In this document: one piece after another, positions 1 to 5,881 of the stretch | Position numbering within the stretch: position 1 is the first letter of the stretch | Layout: every line of letters starts with the position of its first letter | DNA from: Candidatus Bathyarchaeota archaeon | GTDB lineage: Archaea > Thermoproteota > Bathyarchaeia > TCS64 | Reading direction: 5' to 3' | Assembly: GCA_030593155.1 (NCBI GenBank) | Contig: JAUVHT010000003.1 | Span: forward strand, 1-17,860 | DNA length: 17,860 nt | Translations under genes and position numbers: made by a program | Notes under the pieces: generated by a model | The model's database searches: none | What the model was told of the DNA's origin: nothing | What the model saw: only the letters and a program-made list of their open reading frames with translations

Positions 1-647
1 CCATAGCGAGAGGGCTTGGTGAGGAAGCGGCAAGGTACGGTGTGACGATAGTCGCGGGCCAGGCGGCTACATACGCGGGCATCGAGATCCCCCTTCTGAC
101 GGCGACCTGCCTCGGCGAGGAGTTGGAGCAACCGAGGAGGCCGGCCGCGGGGGACGTCGTCTTCGTCGTGGGTGGAGTGGGGGGTGAGGCGGTCTGGCTG
201 AAATCCCTTTCAGAGGGGAGACGGAGCGAGGTTTGGAGGAGTTTCACCCCCCTGCCCATTATCCTGCGTCTGCATGACGTTGCGGGGGTTACCCTGATGC
301 ACGATGTCTCCGAGGGGGGTGTGAAGAAAGCCCTCCATGAGGTCGCCACGGCGCTCGGCTTGAGGTTGGAAGTCGAGTCTGGGAATCTCCATTTTGTGGA
401 GGGGGTCGAGGAACTCGGTGAGGACCCCCTGAGGCTGCCCACGTACGGATCGTTGATCGCATTGGTGGATCCCGACAAGGGGGGCGAGGTTCAAAGGGTC
501 TGTGGAGAGTTGGGGATAGCCTGTGCACCTGTTGGGGTGGTGGAAGAGGGCGAGGGCTTATACATCGACGGCGTGAGGGTGGAGGATCAAGAGCGAATAG
601 ATCTAGACATGCTGTATGGCTCTTTCAACAAAGCTGACAAACAGTAG
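1..647 (+). CDS. AIR synthase-related (PurM/HypE-like) protein, C-terminal part
   Basis: The reading frame is open from the left edge (first whole codon at base 3), so the N-terminal half lies outside the window; an internal GTG at 42 is not the start. The visible part contains the segment LMHDVSEGGVKKALHEVA, typical of the C-terminal domain of the PurM/HypE/SelD/ThiL superfamily, which folds beside an N-terminal ATP-binding domain. Family members use ATP to activate a carbonyl or carbamoyl oxygen, in purine synthesis (PurM), hydrogenase cyanide-ligand synthesis (HypE), selenophosphate synthesis (SelD) or thiamine phosphate phosphorylation (ThiL). The DVSEGG motif and following helix resemble archaeal HypE-like or stand-alone AIRS-related proteins more than true PurM, but the substrate cannot be told from this half. 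The gene ends in TAG about 60 bp before the thiT promoter. The superfamily call is firm; the precise function is open. Confidence 0.75.
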   Translation, partial: IARGLGEEAARYGVTIVAGQAATYAGIEIPLLTATCLGEELEQPRRPAAGDVVFVVGGVGGEAVWLKSLSEGRRSEVWRSFTPLPIILRLHDVAGVTLMHDVSEGGVKKALHEVATALGLRLEVESGNLHFVEGVEELGEDPLRLPTYGSLIALVDPDKGGEVQRVCGELGIACAPVGVVEEGEGLYIDGVRVEDQERIDLDMLYGSFNKADKQ

Positions 648-707
648 AAAATATCAGAGCTCGCGCGCGTATCTTACCTCGCCGTTATCTGGTTTCCTAG
701 GTGAAGA

Positions 708-716
708 CTTATATTT
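708..716 (+). promoter_or_regulatory. TATA-like box for thiT
   Basis: The motif cttatattt lies about 25-30 bases before the first conserved bases of the TPP aptamer. That is the spacing expected if transcription starts just ahead of the riboswitch in an archaeon. The assignment rests on sequence and position only. Confidence 0.5.
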
Positions 717-736
717 CAAGTAGAATGAGTTGATGA

Positions 737-822
737 GAAGGGGGAGCTGGGCGAGAGCCTGGCTGAGAGGACGTTAAACGTCGACCCTTTGAACCTGATC
801 CAGGTAATACTGGCGGAGGGAA
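737..822 (+). promoter_or_regulatory. TPP riboswitch (THI element) upstream of thiT
   Basis: The conserved TPP aptamer blocks are present in order: a gggg(a)gc entry, GGCTGAGAGG at 761-770, a short P3 hairpin made of gacgt and acgtc around 770-782, ACCCTTTGAACCTGATC at 784-800, a P5 hairpin CCAG-GTAATA-CTGG at 800-813, and GCGGAGGGA at 813-821. The P5 stem shows a compensatory change relative to the common CTGG-CCAG form. The GGAGGG of the last block sits 7-8 bases before the ATG at 828, so it doubles as the ribosome binding site. This suggests translational control: TPP binding would hide the Shine-Dalgarno sequence. I could not see a clear P1 stem, so the 5' limit is approximate. Confidence 0.93.
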
Positions 823-827
823 AAAAC

Positions 828-1349
828 ATGGATGAATCCAGCTTCGATACAAAGGTTTTGGCTGAGGTCTCAGTCATGGTGGCACTGTCCCTTGTACTAA
901 ACTTCATAAAAGTCTACCAGCTACCCCAGGGCGGCTCGATCACCCTTGGGAGCATGGTTCCCGTACTGCTGATCTCCTTAAGGCGGGGGCCGAAGGTGGG
1001 CGTCTTCAGCGGCGTCGTCTTCGGTCTGGCCCAGATGCTCCTCGACGGATGGTTCTACAGCCCCGTTGGGATGGTTCTGGACTACCCCCTCGCCTTCGGA
1101 GCTCTAGGACTGACGGGCATCTTCAAGAAGACCCCCCTCGTCGGCGTCGTCGTGAGCCTCACGACGAGGTTCCTCTCGCACTTCATCTCAGGAGTCGTCT
1201 TCTTCGCGATGTACGCCCCTGAGGGGATGAGCCCGATAGTCTACTCAGCGATATACAACGGGAGCTACATGCTGCCCGAGTTGGTGATAAGCGGGATACT
1301 GATCTACCTACTCATACAACGCGGAGTACTGGACATCAGCGTCACATGA
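828..1349 (+). CDS. thiT: Thiamine transporter, ThiT (YuaJ) S-component-like
   Basis: This 173-residue, very hydrophobic protein has the ThiT signature: GSITLGSMVPVLLISLRRGP followed by KVGVFSGVVFGL, and then LDYPLAFGALGLTGIF, where the DYPLAF block is typical of the thiamine-binding membrane protein. ThiT proteins have six membrane helices and bind thiamine outside the cell; in bacteria they work with the ECF ATPase module (EcfA/A'/T), which is not in this window. The TPP riboswitch directly upstream gives independent support. The start is ATG 828, preceded by GGAGGG inside the riboswitch; the same frame is open back to an alternative codon at 789, but that lies inside the conserved aptamer and is not credible. 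Length matches the family. Expression should fall when TPP is plentiful. Confidence 0.92.
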   Translation: MDESSFDTKVLAEVSVMVALSLVLNFIKVYQLPQGGSITLGSMVPVLLISLRRGPKVGVFSGVVFGLAQMLLDGWFYSPVGMVLDYPLAFGALGLTGIFKKTPLVGVVVSLTTRFLSHFISGVVFFAMYAPEGMSPIVYSAIYNGSYMLPELVISGILIYLLIQRGVLDISVT

Positions 1350-1366
1350 ACAGAACCAACCTCCCC

Positions 1367-1373
1367 TTTTTTT
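1367..1373 (+). terminator. Oligo-T terminator after thiT
   Basis: A run of seven T follows a C-rich stretch 18 bases after the thiT stop, without a stem. T-runs of this kind end transcription in archaea. Confidence 0.5.
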
Positions 1374-1413
1374 CACTCAACTAAAACACGCTCATAACTC
1401 ATCAAAAAAAATC

Positions 1414-1454
1414 TATGACCCTCTACCAGTCATAACGATGGACCCCCGGGCGGG
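1414..1454 (-). repeat. Imperfect duplicate of the tRNA-Thr 3' end and trailer hairpin
   Basis: This 41-base block matches 2134-2174 at 35 of 41 positions by eye. It covers the CCA-bearing tRNA 3' end and the hairpin that follows it on the minus strand. The hairpin is kept here by its own pairing (TATGAC with GTCATA), whereas the copy beside the tRNA pairs TGACC with GGTCA. The rest of the tRNA is absent. Confidence 0.7.
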
Positions 1455-1601
1455 CTACCAGTTTATTTAGAACGGCACCAAAACCCCTTGTCCTAAACTA
1501 CTACTCACACAGAAATATTCAAGATACCTGAATTTTTTTTCCTGTAATAACAAGCTACCTATTATCGAAAATCCCCCAACCCAAGCCACACACAAGCAGG
1601 A

Positions 1602-1644
1602 ATGGAACCCCGGGCGGGCTTCCAACTTGAGGTAGAAAAGCACC
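1602..1644 (-). repeat. Third tRNA-3'-end-like repeat
   Basis: The 17 bases at 1602-1618 are the same as at 1438-1454 and 2158-2174 except for one position (atggaNccccgggcggg, with A, C and G respectively at N). After that, similarity continues with the 1438 copy only, for about 25 more bases with one gap (ct.cca..tt ... tagaa..gcacc). It therefore forms a repeat pair with 1438-1479. Confidence 0.55.
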
Positions 1645-1717
1645 TACGCGAGCGATGATCATCCGGTAAATAGCAAACACGCTCTGAAACCTCATCCTAG
1701 CATCATCTCACACAAGA

Positions 1718-1772
1718 GGGGGGGGTCATACATCTGACCGTGAATACAACGCCATCCGACAAAAGGAACCTA
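1718..1772 (+). repeat. G8-led direct repeat, copy A
   Basis: Eight G followed by tcatacatctgaccgtgaa and then about 25 less well conserved bases. It is repeated at 1854-1908, 136 bases downstream, with one small gap and a handful of mismatches. Confidence 0.6.
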
Positions 1773-1853
1773 AATATCGCTCCAACACCATCCGAACCAG
1801 CACAAAAACATACTCCCAAGCAACGAACTCCCACTCAACGAAAACAGGGGGGA

Positions 1854-1908
1854 GGGGGGGGCCATACATCAGACCGTGAAAAACAACCCATCCAACAAAC
1901 GGAACCCG
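1854..1908 (+). repeat. G8-led direct repeat, copy B
   Basis: Eight G followed by ccatacatcagaccgtgaa, then catcca.caaa.ggaacc as in copy A at 1718-1772. The conserved core is noncoding and lies inside the A+C-rich stretch, where the G8 run stands out. Confidence 0.6.
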
Positions 1909-2133
1909 AAAACCAAGCCAATACGATCTGAACTATGTCAAAAGGAGTACTCAAGCAATACAAAAACCGCTATCATAAGCCAGCCGTTCAGAAAACCACC
2001 CCCGACCACCCACCGACGCGCGAAAAAACAAACACAACCACCACAGTAACCACCCCCCCGAAAACCGCTATAAGCGGCCACGTTTATAACACCCACAAGA
2101 AACAACACGAAACAGCAAAAACCCCGGAACCCT

Positions 2134-2174
2134 TATGACCACCTACCGGTCACAACAATGGAGCCCCGGGCGGG
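2134..2174 (-). repeat. tRNA-Thr 3' end and trailer hairpin (reference copy of the 41-base repeat)
   Basis: This copy overlaps the real tRNA-Thr gene: bases 2159-2174 are the acceptor 3' strand with CCA and part of the T-stem. Bases 2134-2158 form a trailer hairpin (TGACC paired with GGTCA). The duplicate lies at 1414-1454. Confidence 0.7.
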
Positions 2175-2259
2175 ATTTGAACCCGCGATCTCCTCCTGTT
2201 CGGCCCCCCCGCAGGAGAGATACCAAGGAGACGCTTTAGCCAGGCTAAGCCACCAGGGC
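2159..2259 (-). tRNA. tRNA-Thr (anticodon GGU) with a 23-nt intron and encoded CCA
   Basis: On the minus strand the acceptor stem pairs GCCCTGG with CCGGGGC (one U-G pair). The D-arm is GCTT-loop-AAGC, the anticodon stem TCTCC pairs with GGAGG, the loop holds GGT as anticodon, the variable loop is five bases, and the T-arm is GCGGG-TTCAAAT-CCCGC. The discriminator is U and CCA is encoded. An intron at 2198-2220 separates positions 37 and 38. Splice sites are placed by a bulge-helix-bulge fold: TTGG pairs with CCGA, flanked by three-base bulges TAT and ACA, and the intron stem pairs CTCTCC with GGGGGG. A TATA-like box lies upstream. Confidence 0.92.
2198..2220 (-). other. tRNA-Thr intron (archaeal, BHB type, position 37/38)
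   Basis: This 23-nt insertion restores a normal seven-base anticodon loop when removed. It contains a run of seven G on the minus strand, and its 5' half pairs with that run through C-G and U-G pairs. The two three-base bulges are four base pairs apart, the strict geometry recognised by the archaeal tRNA splicing endonuclease. Confidence 0.9.
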
Positions 2260-2290
2260 ACAGAACGGCAAACATAGAACCCCACGACCC

Positions 2291-2300
2291 AAATTTTAAT
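2291..2300 (-). promoter_or_regulatory. TATA-like box for tRNA-Thr
   Basis: The minus-strand motif attaaaattt lies 32-41 bases before the mature 5' end of the tRNA at 2259. That fits an archaeal promoter giving a short 5' leader. It also falls in the gap after the endonuclease IV gene. Confidence 0.5.
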
Positions 2301-2321
2301 CTTACCCTCACCCGGACCAAC

Positions 2322-3164
2322 CTAGGAAACCGCCAAACCCCTCGCGACGCCCATGTTCCCCTCGTCCCCCCTCCTCCCATCGACAGGGGTCTCCATCACC
2401 ATCGGCAAACAAGCCAATCCACTGGTCAAAATCCCCCTGAAACCCTCGACGCCAATCTCTCCCAAGCCAATATGCTCATGGCGATCAATACCAGCCCCCA
2501 ACCCCCCGACCGAGTCATTCAGATGAACCAACCTGAGACGGTCCAAGCCCACTGCGGCATCGAAGGACTCCAACGTCCCCTCCAGCCCCTCAAGAGTCCT
2601 GAACTCATACCCCGCAGCGAAAGCATGACACGTGTCAAAACAAACAGCGACGCGCTCCGGGCTGGTGACCTCCTCTAAAATACGATTCAACTCCTCGAAA
2701 CTCGACCCCACCTTATTCCTCGACCCAGAACCATTCTCAAGCAGGACTACGACGCCGGAATCATCCCCCTCAAGGACCGCGTTCAAGGCCCCGACGACCC
2801 TGGCCACCCCCAGATCCGACCCCTCTCCGACGTGGCTCCCCACATGGGTCACCAACATGGGAATCCCCAGAGCCAAACATCGCCCCAACCCCACACGCAG
2901 AGATTCTACGGATCGACCGTACACCCCCTCGTCGGGGGAGGCCAAATTGAGGATATAAGGCATGTGCCCAAAGACCGAGTCAATCCCCGACTTGCCCCTC
3001 TTCTCCCTAAAGGCCCCCACTTCACACTCCTTCAGCTCCCTGAACGCCCAGCTGCGGGGATTCCGGGTGAAAACCTGGAACGTGTCACAGTCTAGCTCCA
3101 AGGCCCTGTCCACGGCCTTATCTAACGTTCCCGCGATGGAGACATGAAACCCTAGTTCGACCAT
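2322..3164 (-). CDS. nfo: Endonuclease IV (AP endonuclease, TIM barrel)
   Basis: The 280-residue product cuts DNA 5' of abasic sites in base excision repair. It has the full Nfo pattern: GFHVSIAG at the N-terminus, the NPRSW segment near residue 35, and all nine expected metal ligands of the trinuclear zinc site. By alignment with the family pattern these are H67 (in GHMPY), H107 (THVGSH), E143 (LLENGSG), D177 and H180 (CFDTCH), H214 (LVHLNDS), D227 and H229 (DRHEH) and E258 (METP). Length matches the roughly 280 residues of bacterial and archaeal Nfo. The start ATG at 3164 is in front of the conserved strand, so no longer form is needed. The gene shares its strand with the tRNA-Thr 62 bases downstream and is divergent from the TrmB-like gene. 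Confidence 0.95.
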   Translation of the reverse strand: MVELGFHVSIAGTLDKAVDRALELDCDTFQVFTRNPRSWAFRELKECEVGAFREKRGKSGIDSVFGHMPYILNLASPDEGVYGRSVESLRVGLGRCLALGIPMLVTHVGSHVGEGSDLGVARVVGALNAVLEGDDSGVVVLLENGSGSRNKVGSSFEELNRILEEVTSPERVAVCFDTCHAFAAGYEFRTLEGLEGTLESFDAAVGLDRLRLVHLNDSVGGLGAGIDRHEHIGLGEIGVEGFRGILTSGLACLPMVMETPVDGRRGDEGNMGVARGLAVS

Positions 3165-3281
3165 CCGCCCGTATCAATCCTTCCATTTTCCACCTTGAAA
3201 ACATCCGTAAACATTAGATAACGATGCCCCCAAACGATCCTGATAGAGCTCAACCCTCCGAGTTTATGGATTTGTGATATG

Positions 3282-3290
3282 TTTTATATT
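3282..3290 (+). promoter_or_regulatory. TATA-like box for the TrmB-family gene
   Basis: The motif ttttatatt lies about 55 bases before the ATG at 3341 in an AT-rich pocket of an otherwise GC-rich region. This predicts transcription starting near 3312 and a leader of about 30 bases. Confidence 0.5.
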
Positions 3291-3340
3291 TCCATAATTC
3301 TCTTTTAACGTATCATTCATCAGTATCTCGGGACAGGTAT

Positions 3341-4300
3341 ATGCAACTAGATCATACAGAACGTCTCAAAGATATAGGTGACGGAAACCACGCTAATTCG
3401 AATTCAGACTTGGAACTTCTCACCAATCACAACAGATCCCCCAACCGTAGGGTGTCCGACGAGGAGGCGGAGCACCTCAAAGCCCTGAGACGCATCAAAG
3501 ACGCACTGAGCAAGTTCGACCTCTCCAAGAACGAGGTTAGAGTGTATCTGTTCTTGGCGAGGTTCGGCGCACAGAAGGCCCAGAGGATCGCCGAAGCCCT
3601 GAGCGTCCACCGTACCGAGGCTTACAAGATCCTCCGCAGGCTGGAGAAACAGGGGCTTGTCTCGTGTGTGTTCGAGAGGCCCATGAAATTCGTGTCCGTG
3701 CCCTTCGAGAGAGCCCTGGGGAACCTCATCGAAGAGAGGAGGCAGCGGATCCACCAGATGGAGCAGTGGAAGAAGGAACTCATGGAGACATGGAAATCCC
3801 TGCCTAAACCGGAAGATAGGACCACACGAAAGGAGACCTTCCAAGTGCTCGAGGGGAGGAGGCAGGTGGGGGTCAAGGCTACAGAACTCCTCGAGAATAG
3901 CACCAGCGAGATGCTGATGATGCTTAGCGACGAGAACCTCCTCTGGCTCTACAACTCCCCTTTCTTCGATGATCTAGAAAAAAAGGTCTCAAAGAAGGGG
4001 CTTAATGTGCAGCTTATCACCAACTTCTCCCCCACCAGCACATACGTCCTTGAGGAGGTCAGCCTGGGGAAGGGAGACTTCACCTACAAAGAACTGGACA
4101 AAGCCCCCTGCTTCATCATCTCGGATAACGGGCAGATGCTCCTGCTCATGAGACGCGGTGAGGAAAAGGAAGGGAAGCCTTACGCGATGTGGACCAACTA
4201 CTGGACCCTCGTGAACTCATACAGGCTCCTCTTCAATCTTCTGTGGAAGGAGCCGGACGAGGGGGCCTTGAAGATAGCTGGTATCCCCCAAGTGGGCTGA
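3341..4300 (+). CDS. TrmB-family winged-helix transcriptional regulator
   Basis: The 319-residue protein has a variable, polar first 45 residues and then a winged helix-turn-helix at about 58-122 (LSKNEVRVYLFLARFGAQKA, then a recognition helix around HRTEAYKILRRLEKQGLV). A charged helix at 125-160 is followed by a C-terminal domain of about 155 residues. TrmB proteins are archaeal regulators that bind palindromes near promoters; classical members sense sugars through the C-terminal domain, but here the ligand is unknown. It is read towards the pilus operon and ends 313 bases before it, so it may control that operon, itself, or both; this is inference from position. Many archaeal surface-structure loci carry similar wHTH regulators. 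Start ATG 3341 is supported by the TATA-like box; no strong ribosome binding site is visible. Confidence 0.85.
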   Translation: MQLDHTERLKDIGDGNHANSNSDLELLTNHNRSPNRRVSDEEAEHLKALRRIKDALSKFDLSKNEVRVYLFLARFGAQKAQRIAEALSVHRTEAYKILRRLEKQGLVSCVFERPMKFVSVPFERALGNLIEERRQRIHQMEQWKKELMETWKSLPKPEDRTTRKETFQVLEGRRQVGVKATELLENSTSEMLMMLSDENLLWLYNSPFFDDLEKKVSKKGLNVQLITNFSPTSTYVLEEVSLGKGDFTYKELDKAPCFIISDNGQMLLLMRRGEEKEGKPYAMWTNYWTLVNSYRLLFNLLWKEPDEGALKIAGIPQVG

Positions 4301-4352
4301 CCAGGCTTCTCTAATCCCTATTTTCCCTACAGTTTTTCGATATTGGTCAGTG

Positions 4353-4371
4353 ATGTAGATGTTTACTACAT
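4353..4371. promoter_or_regulatory. Inverted repeat in the gap before the pilus operon (possible operator)
   Basis: The stretch 4301-4613 holds no gene that I can support. It contains a perfect 6-7-6 inverted repeat, ATGTAG with CTACAT (4353-4358 and 4366-4371). It is framed by a looser pair, CAGTTTTTCGA at 4330 and TCGATAACTG at 4396. Such a site could bind the TrmB-like regulator encoded upstream, or could form a hairpin ending its transcript; T-runs nearby allow both. I could not place a convincing TATA box for the pilus operon. Confidence 0.35.
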
Positions 4372-4613
4372 ACAAATCGACATATTCCATCTTTCTCGAT
4401 AACTGAAAGGGGGAAAACAAGGGTTAGTCTACCCGAAAGGAGGATGGGATCTAGGGCACTCAATTCAGCTCAGGGAAGGAGTAGATCCGTGCTCGGATGA
4501 TCTGAAGTCAGCGTAGCATTCACCAGGGCAGACTCGGATGAGACAAGCCGGATCAGACTCTCCTTTTCTCTTGAACTGGGATCGAGACGGGAAAGAAAGG
4601 AGCAGAGACGAAA

Positions 4614-5420
4614 ATGTGTGTAATCCACAAGAGGAGGGGTTTAGCCGCCCCAGTCAGCCTGCTCCTTATCCTGTTCTCATTGACCCTGGTTTCCACCGTC
4701 GCTTACAACTACGCCGTGAGACAGATCGGCAACAGGAAGGAAGACCTGAAACTCGTGGCCGCCGAGGAGAAGATGCTGGACCTAGAGGAGGCAATCTCGT
4801 TCTTAGCTTGGTCGCCTGGGGCTTCCAAGACCCTGGCTTTCTCGGACTATGGAGGCCAGCTCCGCGTCGAAGCCGGAGCGAACCATCTCCAGGTCAACCT
4901 CACCATGGACGGTTCGACCTATACCGTATTCGACAGCGATACGGGCCGCTTCATCTACGAGCTTCCCAGCACCATCGTGGGGCGTCTGGGCAGGTGGCTC
5001 CGGGGGGACCAGAGGACCATCGTCAACCAGAGCACGGCTTATCAGGCACTCATGAGGGTGGAGACCGGGAGCGAGTACGAGGAGCTGGTCGCCCGCTACA
5101 GGCCTCTGGTGTCCTCGTCCCTGGGTGATGTCTCCGGCGGCAGGAGGATCAACAACGTCCGGATCTACATCGTCAACCTCAACGCATCGGAGGCCATCCA
5201 GTCCGGCGGGGAGTTCCACGTCAAGGTCACCTGCATCAACGTCACGACCCGGGTTGACAGCTATGACCTGGGCGACTCCGTGACGACGATGGACGTGACG
5301 GCCGACCTCAACGGAGTGCAACGAACGGTCGTGGTGCCCATAACGGTGGATGCGTCGGGATCGACCGTCAGGGTTGAGTTCGTCATCAGTTATGTGAAGA
5401 TAGAAGGGGTGTCCATCTGA
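4614..5420 (+). CDS. Type IV pilin-like protein with class III signal peptide
   Basis: This 268-residue protein begins with a short basic leader ending in KRRG (residues 6-9) followed directly by a hydrophobic helix (about 13-31, VSLLLILFSLTLVSTVAY). That is the class III signal peptide layout: the prepilin peptidase cuts after the glycine and the helix then packs into the pilus core. The rest is a predicted extracytoplasmic region with four N-X-S/T sequons and beta-rich segments near the C-terminus (about residues 180-268). It is the first gene of the pilus operon and overlaps the next by one base (TGATG), suggesting coupled translation. ATG 4614 follows an aaaggag sequence by about 10 bases. 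At 268 residues it is long for a major pilin and may be a minor pilin or initiating subunit. No specific family is recognised. Confidence 0.75.
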   Translation: MCVIHKRRGLAAPVSLLLILFSLTLVSTVAYNYAVRQIGNRKEDLKLVAAEEKMLDLEEAISFLAWSPGASKTLAFSDYGGQLRVEAGANHLQVNLTMDGSTYTVFDSDTGRFIYELPSTIVGRLGRWLRGDQRTIVNQSTAYQALMRVETGSEYEELVARYRPLVSSSLGDVSGGRRINNVRIYIVNLNASEAIQSGGEFHVKVTCINVTTRVDSYDLGDSVTTMDVTADLNGVQRTVVVPITVDASGSTVRVEFVISYVKIEGVSI

Positions 5421-5875
5421 TGCCATCCCAAGCCACGAACTACTTCTACACCATGGTCGCCATGGGGGCCATCGCCCTCATGATCGCGAACGCCTTCTAC
5501 CTCCACTCAGCAAGCCTCCAAGCGGTGTCCGAGAGACAGGGGCTCAAGGAGCTTCTTGAGACGGTAGCGGCGGAGGCGACCGAGCTGGTGGCGCTGGCAG
5601 AGGCCACGAACGCAACGACGAAGATCGGCATGCACACACCCCAGATGATCGGGAATAAACAGTACTGGATAAGGCTGGTCTCCGACTCCTCGGAGGCCTG
5701 GGTGGAAGGAGCCTTCGGGGACCCTTGGACAGGATCTCCCGACTTCAGGGTCGATCTCCCGTGGGATGTGTCGGCGTCGGGTACATACAAAGGGGGATAC
5801 GGGACCCTGTCCTTGAACTGTACAATCGAAGACGCGGATCCCGTGCTGGTCCTTGGCAGGTGGGAGGGTGGTTAG
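5420..5875 (+). CDS. Small pilin-like membrane-anchored protein
   Basis: The 151-residue product has an N-terminal hydrophobic helix (about residues 9-28, FYTMVAMGAIALMIANAFYL), then an amphipathic helix with many Ala, Glu and Leu, then a beta-rich extracytoplasmic part with two sequons (NAT and NCT). It lacks the basic RRG leader of its neighbours, so it may be unprocessed or an atypical pseudopilin. Its ATG overlaps the stop of the previous gene (ATGA-type coupling) with aaggggtg about nine bases upstream. The gene for the secretion ATPase follows six bases after its stop. Placement between a clear pilin and the ATPase supports a structural role; I do not recognise a named family. Confidence 0.7.
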   Translation: MPSQATNYFYTMVAMGAIALMIANAFYLHSASLQAVSERQGLKELLETVAAEATELVALAEATNATTKIGMHTPQMIGNKQYWIRLVSDSSEAWVEGAFGDPWTGSPDFRVDLPWDVSASGTYKGGYGTLSLNCTIEDADPVLVLGRWEGG

Positions 5876-5881
5876 GCGCTA

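Larger units (their letters stand above)
1374..2133 (+). other. A+C-rich intergenic region without a credible gene
   Basis: About 760 bases between the thiT terminator and the tRNA trailer are strongly skewed to A and C on this strand, in contrast to the GC-balanced genes nearby. Two short open frames (1740-1931 and 1935-2138) exist only because the skew removes stop codons; they encode low-complexity N/T/P/K-rich peptides without a ribosome binding site. The region holds the repeats listed separately (1414-1454, 1602-1644, 1718-1772, 1854-1908). It may be the decayed remains of an inserted element or of a tRNA gene cluster. Confidence 0.6.

Noticed and set aside
1740..2138. Two short open frames encoding N/T/P/K-rich peptides
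   Set aside because: They arise from the A+C skew, lack ribosome binding sites and overlap the G8-led repeats.
4444..4501. Tiny open frame after a strong aaaggagg sequence
   Set aside because: The Shine-Dalgarno sequence touches the ATG, leaving no spacing, and the 18-residue peptide has no leader-peptide features.
4538..5128. Plus-strand open frame of 196 codons over the first pilin gene
   Set aside because: It is rich in R, P and G as expected of a shifted frame in GC-rich coding DNA; the other frame has a clear prepilin leader.
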